This document shows, one piece after another, positions 9,909 through 19,484 of a stretch of 64,000 bases of DNA. The notes beneath the pieces are model-generated. The model was not told the origin of the DNA. It saw only the letters and a program-made list of their open reading frames with translations, and ran no database searches. The DNA comes from Bryobacterales bacterium (GTDB lineage Bacteria; Acidobacteriota; Terriglobia; Bryobacterales; UBA6623), in the NCBI GenBank assembly GCA_028819235.1, contig JAPPMC010000231.1, forward strand, positions 1 through 64,000, in the 5' to 3' direction. The position numbers and the translations under genes are program-made. Numbering within the stretch: the first letter of the stretch is position 1; the number at the start of each line of letters is the position of its first letter.

Positions 9909-11330
9909 ATGCTATCTCGCACGATCCTTAACCGATGGCTGATAGCCGCAGCGGCCTGTGCCGCGACGGCCCCCGGGGCCGACTGGCCGATGTGGGGCGG
10001 CAACCCGTCGCGCAACATGGTGTCCGCCGAGACGGGCATCCCGCGCACATGGGACGTGCGCTCCAGTCAGAACATCAAGTGGGTGGCCGAGATCGGCTCG
10101 CAGTCCTACGGCAATCCGGTCGTGGCGGAAGGCAAGGTGTTCCTGGGCACCAACAACGAGCTGCTGCGGGACGAGGCCTATCCGGACGACCGCGGGGTGG
10201 TGATGGCCTTCGACGAGAAGACCGGCGAATTTCTCTGGCAAATAACGCACGAAAAGCTGGCCGCCGGGCGCGTCAATGACTGGCCCGAGCAGGGCGTGTG
10301 CTCGTCCCCGGCGGTGGCCGACGGGATGGTGTACTACGTGTCGAACCGGGCCGAAGTGCTGGCCGTGGACGCCGAGGGCTTCCGCGACGGCGAGAACGAC
10401 GGCCCATTCAAAGGCGAAGAGCGCCAAGAGCCCACCGACGGCGACATCCTCTGGGTCGTAGACATGTACAACGACCTGGGCGTGTTCCCGCACAACATGG
10501 CGGCCACGTCCCCGCTCGTCGTGGGGGACCTGCTGTTCGTCAACACTTCCAATGGGGTCGACGAGAGCCATATCAACATTCCCTCGCCGCGCAGCCCGAG
10601 CTTCTTGGCGCTGAACCGCAAGACAGGGGAAATCCTGTGGGAGGACCGCTCGCCAGGCCGCAACATCCTCCACGGGCAGTGGTCGTCGCCCGCCTACGGC
10701 GTGGCCGGGGGCCGCGAACAGGTCGTCTTCGCCGGCGGCGACGGGTGGCTGTACAGCTTCGTCCCCGAGAGCGGCGAGCTGATCTGGAAGTTCGACACCA
10801 ACCCCAAGGAATCGGAGTGGAAGCAGGGCCGGGGGGACCGCAACAACCTAATCGCCACGCCGGTGATGCTCGATGGCAAAGTGTACATCGCCGTGGGCCA
10901 AGATCCCGAGCACGGCGAGGGCGTCGGCCACATGTGGGCCGTCGACGCCAGCGGGACGGGCGATGTGACTGAGAGCCACGTGGTCTGGCACCACCCGTTC
11001 CGGCGCACGATTTCAACGGTCGCGATCCACGACGGGATCGTCTACGTGCCCAACTTCTCGGGCTTCTTTCACGCCTTGGACTTGGCGACGGGCGAACTGC
11101 TTTGGGAGCACGACATGCTCGCAGCCGTGTGGGGCTCGCCATACGTGGTGGACGGGAAGGTGATGATCGGGGACGAGGACGGGGATCTCTCGGTCCTCAA
11201 CGCCGGTCGCGAGCTCGAAGTGCTCTCGGAGATCAACTTCGGCAACGTGATCTACTCCACGCCGATCGCGGCCAACGGCACGCTCTTCATCATGACCCGA
11301 TCCCACCTTTACGCAATTGAGGCGGACTGA
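9909..11330 (+). CDS. Exported PQQ-binding-like beta-propeller protein
   Basis: This 473-residue protein has an N-terminal signal peptide ('WLIAAAACAATAPGADWP') and then a full propeller of PQQ-like repeats. Examples are 'WPMWGGNPSRNMVS' at the mature N-terminus, 'AFDEKTGEFLWQITHEK', 'ALNRKTGEILWEDRSPG', 'FVPESGELIWKFDTNP' and 'ALDLATGELLWEHDM'. It is of the BamB/quinoprotein-alcohol-dehydrogenase-like fold but has no cytochrome domain. It follows the first propeller gene by 21 bp with GCGGAG ahead of the ATG. It is translationally close to the ligase-like gene that starts one base after its stop. Confidence 0.88.
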   Translation: MLSRTILNRWLIAAAACAATAPGADWPMWGGNPSRNMVSAETGIPRTWDVRSSQNIKWVAEIGSQSYGNPVVAEGKVFLGTNNELLRDEAYPDDRGVVMAFDEKTGEFLWQITHEKLAAGRVNDWPEQGVCSSPAVADGMVYYVSNRAEVLAVDAEGFRDGENDGPFKGEERQEPTDGDILWVVDMYNDLGVFPHNMAATSPLVVGDLLFVNTSNGVDESHINIPSPRSPSFLALNRKTGEILWEDRSPGRNILHGQWSSPAYGVAGGREQVVFAGGDGWLYSFVPESGELIWKFDTNPKESEWKQGRGDRNNLIATPVMLDGKVYIAVGQDPEHGEGVGHMWAVDASGTGDVTESHVVWHHPFRRTISTVAIHDGIVYVPNFSGFFHALDLATGELLWEHDMLAAVWGSPYVVDGKVMIGDEDGDLSVLNAGRELEVLSEINFGNVIYSTPIAANGTLFIMTRSHLYAIEAD

Positions 11331-11331
11331 G

Positions 11332-12414
11332 ATGGAGACGATCGACGCCAAGGCGAACGCGGCGAGGAGAGCCTTGGACGCTCACGTGCGGGAGATCGTG
11401 GCTTGGCACTTCGACCCGCAGACCGGATGTCCGTTCTGGCTCGAGTTTGCGGCCGACCGCCTAGGCTGGGACCCGCGGGAGCGCATCGGCGGGTTCAGCG
11501 ACCTGCGCCTGCTTCCGCCGTTCGAGGACGAGTGGCTGCGGGGCGGGCCCGTGCGCCGATGGGTGCCCAAGGGGCTTGAGGGCAGGCCGATCTACATCTT
11601 CGAGACGGGGGGCACGACCGGCCTCCCCAAGTCGCGCATCAACATATCCGACTTCCAGACCGACTACGAGGAGTTCTCAAAGACGCTCCCCGACGAGTTC
11701 TTCCCTCCGGGCTCGGACTGGCTGCACCTTGGGCCTTCGGGCCCGCGCCGGCTTCGCCTAGCGGTCGAGCACCTTGCGCAGGTTCGCGGCGGCATCTGCT
11801 TCATGGTCGACCTCGACCCACGCTGGGTGGTGAAGCTGCTCAAGCGGGGCCAGTACGACGAGGCTGAGCGCTACCGTCAGCACTGCCTCGACCAGGCCGT
11901 GACGATCCTCAAGGCACACGCTGGCATCCGCTGCCTGTTCGCCACGCCAAAGCTCCTCGAAGGCCTGTGCGAGCGCGTCTCGCTGCGACGATACGGCATC
12001 ACAGGCGTGTTCTGCGGGGGCACGGAGATGACGCCGGAGTTCCACCGCTTCGCCCGGGACGAGCTGCTGGAAGGGGCCTACTTCGCCGCGACGTACGGCA
12101 ACACCTTGATGGGGCTGGCCTGCCACAAACCGTTCGATCCGGCCGACAACCACGCAATCATCTACTACCCGCCCCAGCCGCGGGCGGTCCTCGAGGTCTG
12201 CGACCCGGACAACCTGGACGAGGTGGTGCCCTACGGGGAGACGGGCCGCGCCGTGCTGACCACCCTCACCAAGGAGTTTTTCGTGCCCCGCTTCCCGGAG
12301 CGGGACATCTGCGAAAGGGAGCGGCCGATCGATCTGTACCCGTGGGACGGCGTGCGCAATGTCCGGCCATATCAGGACAAGAAGACCGGATCGGTGACGG
12401 TCGGGGTGTACTGA
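11332..12414 (+). CDS. Adenylate-forming enzyme, PaaK-like, lacking C-terminal lid
   Basis: The 360-residue product resembles the N-terminal domain of phenylacetate-CoA ligase-type AMP-dependent synthetases. It has the ATP-binding loop '[15 protein letters not shown]', a 'YGNTLMGL' segment at the position of the YGxTE motif and a '[14 protein letters not shown]' hinge-proximal segment. It stops near '[11 protein letters not shown]', where family members normally continue for about 100 residues with the lid domain that holds the catalytic lysine. The stop codon is clean and no continuation is seen in other frames, because the next gene begins 17 bp later. The ATG is one base after the stop of the propeller gene with GAGGCGG upstream. 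Substrate unknown. Confidence 0.75.
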   Translation: METIDAKANAARRALDAHVREIVAWHFDPQTGCPFWLEFAADRLGWDPRERIGGFSDLRLLPPFEDEWLRGGPVRRWVPKGLEGRPIYIFETGGTTGLPKSRINISDFQTDYEEFSKTLPDEFFPPGSDWLHLGPSGPRRLRLAVEHLAQVRGGICFMVDLDPRWVVKLLKRGQYDEAERYRQHCLDQAVTILKAHAGIRCLFATPKLLEGLCERVSLRRYGITGVFCGGTEMTPEFHRFARDELLEGAYFAATYGNTLMGLACHKPFDPADNHAIIYYPPQPRAVLEVCDPDNLDEVVPYGETGRAVLTTLTKEFFVPRFPERDICERERPIDLYPWDGVRNVRPYQDKKTGSVTVGVY

Positions 12415-12430
12415 CCGAATTGAGTCCCGA

Positions 12431-12886
12431 ATGACTGTGCTAATGCGTATTGGGATCGTCGGCCTTGCTCTGCTGCTGACCCCGGTCGCCGAACTGCTCG
12501 CGGCGGACGCGGCCGACTCTGAGGCGGTCCGGGATCTGGTCGCACGCTACGCCGCGGCGAGGGAGTCGCGGGACGCGTCGGAGATCCGCAAGTTGTTCAC
12601 CGAGGACGCCGACCAGCTGGTCTCCTCCGGCGTTTGGCGGCGGGGCCGCGACGTGCTCGTTGAGGGCATGCTCGGGAGTACGAGCCGGAATCCCGGGCAG
12701 AGGACGCTGACAGTGGAGACTGTCCGCTTCCCGGCGGAAGGCGTCGCGATCGCCGACGCGCGCTATGTAATCAAGGGCAGCGGCGACCGGCCGGACCGCA
12801 ACATGTGGAGCACATTCGTCTGCCTGCGGACTGACGCGGGATGGCGGATCTCGGCGATCCGCAACATGCTTCCCGCGCCCCGCTGA
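12431..12886 (+). CDS. Exported SnoaL-like/DUF4440 protein
   Basis: A 151-residue protein with a signal peptide ('[19 protein letters not shown]') followed by an NTF2-like domain. Typical features are the N-terminal helix '[20 protein letters not shown]', the '[20 protein letters not shown]' segment and the C-terminal strands '[20 protein letters not shown]'. Members often act as small exported binding domains or enzymes; no specific activity can be assigned. It ends the plus-strand run and faces the TonB receptor on the other strand, 59 bp away. Confidence 0.8.
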   Translation: MTVLMRIGIVGLALLLTPVAELLAADAADSEAVRDLVARYAAARESRDASEIRKLFTEDADQLVSSGVWRRGRDVLVEGMLGSTSRNPGQRTLTVETVRFPAEGVAIADARYVIKGSGDRPDRNMWSTFVCLRTDAGWRISAIRNMLPAPR

Positions 12887-12945
12887 GCGGCCTAGCGCGT
12901 ACGCACGTCGCCCGCTTGCCGCCGAGGCCTGACCCCGGCGTCTCG

Positions 12946-15900
12946 TCAGAACTCGTACCGCAGCATCAGCTCGATCCGCCGAGGCCCGTACAGCGTCTGG
13001 GTTACACGGCCGAACTGGGTCGAACTGATCGCCTGACTCCCCGCGTAGAACGTCGGGTGGTTGAGGATGTTCTCAATCCGCGCACCCACCTTGATCAAGT
13101 GCTTTTCGCCAATGCGCGTCGACTTGCTCACCGAGAAGTCCAGCGCGAGGGCGCTGGGGCCGGAGAACAGCCGACGCTGCAGCGTTCCCAGTTCGCCGGG
13201 ACCCGGGTGGAAGAACTGCTGCCCCAGAAACGGCTCAATGCCGTCCGCGGCGACGCCGCTGTTGTCCCGGGGGTTTATCGCCCCGGCCGCGATTATGAAC
13301 GGGCCATCGTCCGTCATGCGGAACCTGACGATGTGCTCAAGATCCTGCTTCGAGAGTGACGTGCTGGCCGTGTTCTGCCTCGATCGGCCTCCGCGGTTCA
13401 GCGTGCCGCGGCGCGACAGGACGGAGAGCGGCGCCCCGCTCTGCCATGTGACGATGGAGGCCACGGTCCAACCTTGGCGCAGGGGCCCTTTGGATCCGAG
13501 CGGCAAGTCCCACACCAGATTCCCCTTGGCGACGTGGTTCAGGTCGAAGGTGGCCCGGGCGCGCTCCAGCGACGGCTGCGCGTTGTCGAGGAACGGGTCG
13601 AAGCGCACTTGCGTCCCACTCGAGTCCGTCAGCACCTTAGAGAACGAGTAGTTCGACTGGAACTGAAGGCCCCTTGATGCGCGCCGCCGCACTTCGAGCT
13701 GCAGGGCGTGGTAGCTGGAGTTCGAGTAGTTCGTGACCATGTCGGCCACGAAGGTGTTCTGGTTGGGGCGGAAGCGGACCTGATCACCGACAAGGCCGTT
13801 GGTGACGTAGATGCGGGCCAGCGTGCCGACCTCGCCCCGCCTGACGTACTCCTGGATGATGGGAAAGTTCAGGAAGCCGCCGTTGGGCAGCAGGGGAAAG
13901 ACCTGCAGCTCTTGGCTGCCCTCAATGCCGGGGTTGTAGAACGGATTGAACCTGCCCGTGGCATCCAAGGAGAGTAGGCCATTGTTGCGTGCCCGGATTA
14001 CGTCGTCCAAGAAGCCGTTCTCCCGGACGATCACTTGGTTGTAGTCGATCCCGCGCAGGAGCTTGGTGCCCTTGTTGCCCAGATAGCGGGCCTCAACAAC
14101 CGTGTTCCAGCCGACGTCGCGCTGCAAGCTGAGGTTCCACTGCTGGACGTACGGCGAGCGCAGCTTGGGATCAATGCCGAAGACTGCGGTGAAGGGGTTG
14201 CCGAGCTGGTTCTGGCTGACATTCCTTGGAATGCCGTACTCAGGGGGATCGATGGGCACCGGGCCGTCCGCCAGGAAAGCGTCCAAGTTCTGCAGCACCG
14301 TGTTTCCGCTCAGCCCATCGTTCGCAACAGTGGCGTTGTCGGCGGCCAAGATCAGCTCGTCATAGACGTAATTGATGCTGTAGCCGGCCCGCACTGCGGT
14401 CGTGCCGTCGCCGAAAACGTCCCAGGCCAGCCCGACGTTGGGCCCAAAGTTGTTGCGGTCGGGGCTCCACAGCGGCCTGCCGGCCGCCCCTCCCGCGAAA
14501 TCCAACTCCGCATCGGACAGCAGGGTCTCGATGTAAGTAGTGTGTGCCTGCACGGGCTGCAGCATGAGGCCGTCACGCTCGTCCATGCGGCCCTGGTACT
14601 CCCAGCGCAGTCCGAGATTGACGGTGAACCGCGGACTGAGCCGGAAAGTGTCTTGGCCGTAGGCTGCCAAGGTGTCGTAGCGGAACCTGCGTCGTTCCTC
14701 CTGTCCAGCGACTAAGCCCGACGAGCGGTCGCGGACGTTGAAAGTCTGGTCAGCGTTGGCGATGATGCCGGCGAGACTGGCGAGCAAGCGTTGGGCGGTG
14801 CCCAAGTCGGCCGAGGCGATCCCCCCCGGAAAGGCGGAGACCGGCAGCTGGTAGGCGCTCTGAGACCCGATGCCCAATTCCATTTCCGGCACAACGCCGA
14901 AGTAGTTGAAAGAATTGATCCGCACCTGCTGGACCTCAGCACCGAAGCGGAGGCTGTGGCGGCCGATCTGCGCGATCGTGTCGTTGCGGTACGTGTATGT
15001 GTCCGTTGCACGACCCTGATCGGCGAAATTGACGGTCGGGTTGGTGAAGATCGTCTCCGTCAGCCTGTACCCCTGCGGGGGGGAGCTGTTCCGAAAGTCG
15101 CCGGGGGCAAGGTTGAACCCGAATCTGGCCTCGTTGGTCCAGCGGGGCCCCGGCGTGGTCCGCCAGCCTACCGACAGGAAGTTGGACCGGACGGAGTCCC
15201 GCACCGGCGGGGCGTCGAAGTAGCCAACTCCAATGGTTGAGTCTGTCCGGTCATTGCCCTCGGCGGTGTACTTGTAAGTGACGCTTGCTGCGTTGCGCTG
15301 GGACAGGTTCACGTCCCCGCGGGTCGTCACCGCATCCCGGTCGCCGTTTCTTCGGGTCAGGAAACGGTACCCGGCAGTATTGAGCTGGCGCTCCTGCGAG
15401 CTGTCTCCCCTGTCGAAGTTGTTGATCTCGGAGGGCCCAGGGATCTGGGCCAGCACTTGGGCCATCGCGGAGTCGGCCTGAAGCCCGTGGACGTCGAGGA
15501 TATCCACCTGGCGGAGGGCTCCGCCGAGGTCGACATAGCTGAAGATCCCACGGGCAGCGTCCGCCGTCAACACGGTTGTGTTGATCAAGGACTTTCGCCG
15601 GTCCATCAAGGACTCGTAGTTGACGAAGAAGAACGCCCGGTTCCTGACGACCGGGCCACCTACAGAACCGCCGAACTGGTTGATGCTCAGCTCGGGCTTC
15701 TCGAGTCCCTGCCTGTTCGAGAACCAAGGCGCAGCGGCGAGCTTGTCGTTGCGCATGTGCCAGTACGCGTTCCCGTGGAATTCCGGCCCGCCGGCGCGGG
15801 TGGTGAAGTTTACGTGCGACGCCCCGCCTCCGATGGCGGGCGATCCGTTCTGGGAAGTCACGGCAAACTCCTCCACTTGATCGATGAGGGTGCGGCTCGA

Positions 15901-16506
15901 GAGGTAGTCGAGGCCGTTTGAGCGGATGAAATTGTCCTGAACGCTGATGCCGTCAATCGTCACCACCGAGAAGGAGGTGCGCTGGCCGTTGATCGTCGTG
16001 GCGACCGCTCCGTTGTAGTTCACACCCGCTTGGAGGCTTACGAACGCGAGCGGATCCCTGCCGATCAGGGGCAGGTCTGCGATCTGGGAGGACGTGACTA
16101 TCGAGGTCACTTCGGCGTTGGTGGTCTGGACCTGGCTGATTCCGCCCTCCACCACGACGGTCTCGGTGGCCACGCCAATCTCAAGGACGATTGGGGGCAG
16201 AGACGTCTCGCGCGCCACGTCCACCTTCTGGGCTTCCACCGTGTGCGTGCGGAAACCGTCCAAGGCGACCTGAACGGAGTAATAGCCCGGAGCTAGCGCC
16301 CCCGCCACGAACGCTCCGCTCGGGTCGGTCAGCAGGCGCGTCGTGGTCCCGGTCGACTCGCTCCGAACCGTGACCTCGGCTCCCAAAATCGCGGCGCGGC
16401 TCTGGTCGAGCACTGTGCCGGACAGACGCCCGATGGCACTCTGGCCGAAGGCGGTGACCGGCAGCAGCGCCAACGCCACAAGAAGAGTCAAAGGTTTTGT
16501 GCCCAT
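12946..16506 (-). CDS. TonB-dependent receptor with carboxypeptidase-regulatory-like N-terminus
   Basis: The product is a 1186-residue outer-membrane receptor. It begins with a signal peptide ('LTLLVALALLPVTAFGQS'), then a carboxypeptidase-regulatory-like beta-sandwich ('GRLSGTVLDQSRAAILGAEV'), a TonB plug segment ('INGQRTSFSVVTIDGISVQD') and a long beta-barrel. It ends in 'IELMLRYEF', with the terminal Phe expected for barrel insertion. This length and architecture are typical of Acidobacteriota and Bacteroidota Oar-like receptors. The frame is open 82 codons upstream, but the ATG at 16504-16506 is followed at once by the signal peptide and preceded by GGTGGAG. The ligand is unknown; the neighbouring exported propellers and AtuA-type gene suggest a small organic substrate. 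Confidence 0.92.
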   Translation of the reverse strand: MGTKPLTLLVALALLPVTAFGQSAIGRLSGTVLDQSRAAILGAEVTVRSESTGTTTRLLTDPSGAFVAGALAPGYYSVQVALDGFRTHTVEAQKVDVARETSLPPIVLEIGVATETVVVEGGISQVQTTNAEVTSIVTSSQIADLPLIGRDPLAFVSLQAGVNYNGAVATTINGQRTSFSVVTIDGISVQDNFIRSNGLDYLSSRTLIDQVEEFAVTSQNGSPAIGGGASHVNFTTRAGGPEFHGNAYWHMRNDKLAAAPWFSNRQGLEKPELSINQFGGSVGGPVVRNRAFFFVNYESLMDRRKSLINTTVLTADAARGIFSYVDLGGALRQVDILDVHGLQADSAMAQVLAQIPGPSEINNFDRGDSSQERQLNTAGYRFLTRRNGDRDAVTTRGDVNLSQRNAASVTYKYTAEGNDRTDSTIGVGYFDAPPVRDSVRSNFLSVGWRTTPGPRWTNEARFGFNLAPGDFRNSSPPQGYRLTETIFTNPTVNFADQGRATDTYTYRNDTIAQIGRHSLRFGAEVQQVRINSFNYFGVVPEMELGIGSQSAYQLPVSAFPGGIASADLGTAQRLLASLAGIIANADQTFNVRDRSSGLVAGQEERRRFRYDTLAAYGQDTFRLSPRFTVNLGLRWEYQGRMDERDGLMLQPVQAHTTYIETLLSDAELDFAGGAAGRPLWSPDRNNFGPNVGLAWDVFGDGTTAVRAGYSINYVYDELILAADNATVANDGLSGNTVLQNLDAFLADGPVPIDPPEYGIPRNVSQNQLGNPFTAVFGIDPKLRSPYVQQWNLSLQRDVGWNTVVEARYLGNKGTKLLRGIDYNQVIVRENGFLDDVIRARNNGLLSLDATGRFNPFYNPGIEGSQELQVFPLLPNGGFLNFPIIQEYVRRGEVGTLARIYVTNGLVGDQVRFRPNQNTFVADMVTNYSNSSYHALQLEVRRRASRGLQFQSNYSFSKVLTDSSGTQVRFDPFLDNAQPSLERARATFDLNHVAKGNLVWDLPLGSKGPLRQGWTVASIVTWQSGAPLSVLSRRGTLNRGGRSRQNTASTSLSKQDLEHIVRFRMTDDGPFIIAAGAINPRDNSGVAADGIEPFLGQQFFHPGPGELGTLQRRLFSGPSALALDFSVSKSTRIGEKHLIKVGARIENILNHPTFYAGSQAISSTQFGRVTQTLYGPRRIELMLRYEF

Positions 16507-16690
16507 AGGTTTCGCTCCACCAGTGCGCCGTGCTGGGCGCTTGTGCGAGCGCAGGGAACACGACGCTGCGTACTGGCCCCAGTGTATGCCAACCGGCCCC
16601 GACGAGCGGCGCCGGGGATCAAGATTCCGTGTCGATCTCGTGACGGGTACGTTAGCTCGCCAGCTGGCGGCAGCCCTCCCGAGGATCTCT

Positions 16691-18076
16691 TCATTCCGCA
16701 TCGAAGAGTTCGACGCTGGTCGGAACGTCCTCGCGGGGCACCAACAGCGCATGGTGGGCCACGACCTCGCGGACGCGGGGCCTGCCCTCGCCGAATCCGG
16801 TTGCCGTCGGGGGACCGTTGAGCACGAGCGGGATCATCTCCCGCGTGAACCGTTCGACCGGCCGACGAGAGATGGCCCGCACGCCCATCCGCAACTGAAC
16901 CTCCGGAGGGTCCGGGTTCTCCGGGGCGGCCGGTCCGTGGCAGGCGTCCACGCCAAGGACCTCGGCATGAATCTCGTCAAACTTGAGGCCCAGCGCGGCC
17001 AAGCGGCGGCGTACCATCGCTTCGGCCGCCCGGGCCTTGGCGAGCGCGTCAGGCCAGCTGTACACCAGCGTTCCCACAGCCTGGTATCCGGCCGTGTAGC
17101 ACACGGACACCTTCAAGGTCGGCGGGGGAGGGCCACCCCGGACTCCCTCGACCGCGACCCGGTCTTGGCCATCCTGTCGAAGCAACAAGCTGGTGAAATC
17201 GGCCCTGCAATCGGGGGTGAGGTAGCGCGTGGGATCGCCCAGCTCATACAGAAGCTGCTCCTTCACGTCCGGCACTGTGACGCGCCCTCCGGTCCCGGGT
17301 TGCTTCGTCAACACGAAGTCCCCGCTCTGCCGGGCCTCGACCACGGGAAACCCGATGTCGGCCAGATCCGGAATGGACTGCCAGTCGAGGGAGCAGTTTC
17401 CCCCGGTGCATTGGGCCCCGCACTCGATGATGTGCCCTGCCACTGTCCCGGCCGCCAGCCGGTCCCAGTCGTGGTCCCGCCAGCCGAATTCATGGATCAT
17501 GGGCGCCAAGGTCAGCGCCGTGTCGGTCGAGCGCCCCGCAAGGACCACATGCGCGCCCGTGTCCAGCCCCTCGGCGAGCGGGAACGCACCAATGTAGGCG
17601 TTCGCACTGAGGACCCTGTCGCGGATTCCAGCCAGGCCCACCCCCTGGCCGGGTGATTCGAAGTCCGTCCCCCGAGCCGCGATCGCATCCAACCGGCCTC
17701 CCAAGTCGTCCCCAAGCACCACTGCCACCTTGAGCCCTCGCACACCTGCGGACCGGGCCCGCTCCAGGATGGACCGGGCGCACTGGCGCGGATTGACACC
17801 CCCGGCGTTGGTCACCACGCGGACTCCTCCCCGCATGAGGCTTGGCAGGAGTTCGACGATGAGGCCGACGGCGTCCGTTGCATAGCCCTTGCAGGGATCT
17901 CGGCGCCTCTGCTTCTCGAGGATCGCCATCGTCACCTCGGAGAGGTAGTCGAGGACCAGGTAGTCCAGCGGCCCGCCCTGCACCAACCGCCGGGGCGCCT
18001 CAAGCCAGTCCCCCCAGAAGCCCTGCCCGTTGGCGATTCGGATCATGCGCCCGGCACGCGCGACGCCTCGCTTCAT
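16691..18076 (-). CDS. AtuA-family (DUF1446) protein
   Basis: The 461-residue product belongs to the acyclic terpene utilisation AtuA family (DUF1446). Recognisable parts are 'MIRIANGQGFWGDWLEAP', 'LDYLVLDYLSEVTMAILEKQ', 'GVRVVTNAGGVNPRQCA', 'AGRSTDTALTLAPMIHEFGW' and 'GAQCTGGNCSLDW'. Pseudomonas AtuA is needed for citronellol/geranyl degradation, but the wider family is found in other catabolic contexts. The chosen ATG has GCGGAG 8 bases upstream; an ATG at 18046 directly before the conserved N-terminus is also possible. A CATACT element lies just upstream on this strand. It is transcribed divergently from the SDR gene. Confidence 0.85.
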   Translation of the reverse strand: MKRGVARAGRMIRIANGQGFWGDWLEAPRRLVQGGPLDYLVLDYLSEVTMAILEKQRRRDPCKGYATDAVGLIVELLPSLMRGGVRVVTNAGGVNPRQCARSILERARSAGVRGLKVAVVLGDDLGGRLDAIAARGTDFESPGQGVGLAGIRDRVLSANAYIGAFPLAEGLDTGAHVVLAGRSTDTALTLAPMIHEFGWRDHDWDRLAAGTVAGHIIECGAQCTGGNCSLDWQSIPDLADIGFPVVEARQSGDFVLTKQPGTGGRVTVPDVKEQLLYELGDPTRYLTPDCRADFTSLLLRQDGQDRVAVEGVRGGPPPPTLKVSVCYTAGYQAVGTLVYSWPDALAKARAAEAMVRRRLAALGLKFDEIHAEVLGVDACHGPAAPENPDPPEVQLRMGVRAISRRPVERFTREMIPLVLNGPPTATGFGEGRPRVREVVAHHALLVPREDVPTSVELFDAE

Positions 18077-18159
18077 TCCGCGAACTCCGCTGACGCCAAA
18101 GTGCCGCATGGTACAGTATGCGCTCCGGGCTTGCTGATCGCTCTCACAGCGTGGCCGAG

Positions 18160-18942
18160 ATGAGATTCCGAGGCAGGACGGCCCTAGTGACGGGCGCGTC
18201 TTCTGGAATCGGTCGCTCATGCGCTCTCCTGCTGGCACGGGAAGATGCGCAGGTTCTGATCGCCGGTCGCCGTGCCGCGGCGCTTGAGGCTGTCGCCCAA
18301 GCGTGCGCGAACGCGCGCGCGTTGCCTTCGGATCTGGCGGACCCCGCCTCGCTTGCGGAGTTCTGCGACGGTGTGCTGGCGTCGGTTGGCAGCCTCGACA
18401 TCGTCGTACACTGCGCTGGCGTCGGAATCCGGGCACCGGCAGACGGGACCGATCCCGACGAGGCCCGTCGCCTAGTGGCGCTGAACCTTCTGGCGCCCGT
18501 CGAGATCACTCGCAGGCTTAGGCCGGTAATGGCGCCGAACAGCATGATCGTGATGGTCAGTTCCGTGGCGGGCAAGGTCGCCCTGCCCGGAATGGCGGTC
18601 TACTCGGCATCCAAGCACGCGCTCAATGCGTACGCGGACGCCCTGCGGGCGGAGCTTCGGGGCAGCGGTGTCAGCGTTCTGTGCGCCTGCCCGGGGTTCG
18701 TGAGCACACCGTTCGGCAGGAACATGCTGCAAGGTGCCACCAGCGCGCCGCTGCCGGGCTCCGAGAGGCTCGCAATCTCCCCCGACCAGTGCGCCGCCGC
18801 CATCGTGGACGCGGTCTGCAAGGGCAGGCGGACGGTCGTCGTGCCCCGCCACGGCTGGATGCTGGTCGCATTCGAGCGGGCCCTGCCCACAGCCGCGCGG
18901 GCCTGGATGCTCCGGATGGCGCGCCTGGGCAGGACCGCATGA
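18160..18942 (+). CDS. Short-chain dehydrogenase/reductase
   Basis: A 260-residue classical SDR. The NAD(P)-binding motif 'TALVTGASSGIG' is at the N-terminus. 'HCAG' is the NNAG-type motif, and the catalytic Ser-Tyr-Lys set appears as 'MVSSVAG' and 'YSASKHALNAYADALRAEL'. 'PGFVSTPFG' follows. The protein resembles DltE/YqjQ-type SDRs with a C-terminal extension. The frame is open 14 codons upstream, but the start before 'RFRGRTALVTGAS' fits the family. Its stop overlaps the aroK start by 4 bases, indicating translational coupling. Confidence 0.9.
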   Translation: MRFRGRTALVTGASSGIGRSCALLLAREDAQVLIAGRRAAALEAVAQACANARALPSDLADPASLAEFCDGVLASVGSLDIVVHCAGVGIRAPADGTDPDEARRLVALNLLAPVEITRRLRPVMAPNSMIVMVSSVAGKVALPGMAVYSASKHALNAYADALRAELRGSGVSVLCACPGFVSTPFGRNMLQGATSAPLPGSERLAISPDQCAAAIVDAVCKGRRTVVVPRHGWMLVAFERALPTAARAWMLRMARLGRTA

Positions 18943-19481
18943 CAGAGCCAATTTCAGGGTCATGCGCGCCGGCGGGAATCTATTTGGCCGGCTTCATGGG
19001 CTCGGGGAAGTCCACCGTCGGCCGTCTGCTCGCCGACGAACTGTTCTGGCCCTTTGTCGACCTTGACGAGGAGATCGAGAGGCGCGAGGGCACTGCGATC
19101 AGCCAGATCTTCGCCGACAAGGGAGAGTCTGGCTTTCGGCAGGCCGAGCATGAGGCCCTGTTGGAGCAGGCGGCCCTGGTCCGGACCGGCAATCGGCGCG
19201 TGGTCGCCCTTGGCGGAGGGACGTTCGCCTTCGCAAGGAACCGCGAGGCCTTACGGGAAGCAGGCCTAACGCTGTGGCTGGACGCGGGCTCGGAGGTCTT
19301 GTGGGGCCGGGTGTGCGGGGCGACCCACCGCCCGCTGGCGAGAGACCGGGCCGCGTTCGACAGGCTGCACGCCGCGCGTCGGCAGTCCTACGCACGTGCC
19401 GACGAGCGCATCGACGCTGCGGTTGACCCGGTCAGCGTCGTCGCAAGCATCCTCGCGCTAGGATCGATCAAGGGCCGTTAG
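18939..19481 (+). CDS. aroK: Shikimate kinase
   Basis: Shikimate kinase phosphorylates shikimate at the 3-hydroxyl in the chorismate pathway. The 180-residue product contains the Walker A 'GFMGSGKSTVGRLLA', the shikimate-binding Asp of 'FVDLDEEIERREGTAI', 'FRQAEHEAL' with the substrate-binding Arg, the 'VALGGGTF' loop and the lid 'ATHRPLA'. The start ATG overlaps the SDR stop (ATGA). The longer upstream open frame is a shadow of the SDR gene. Confidence 0.93.
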   Translation: MTEPISGSCAPAGIYLAGFMGSGKSTVGRLLADELFWPFVDLDEEIERREGTAISQIFADKGESGFRQAEHEALLEQAALVRTGNRRVVALGGGTFAFARNREALREAGLTLWLDAGSEVLWGRVCGATHRPLARDRAAFDRLHAARRQSYARADERIDAAVDPVSVVASILALGSIKGR

Positions 19482-19484
19482 CCG

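Noticed and set aside
18681-18938. N-terminal extension of the shikimate kinase frame
   Set aside because: It is the shadow of the SDR gene; the ATGA overlap start at 18939 gives a normal-length kinase.
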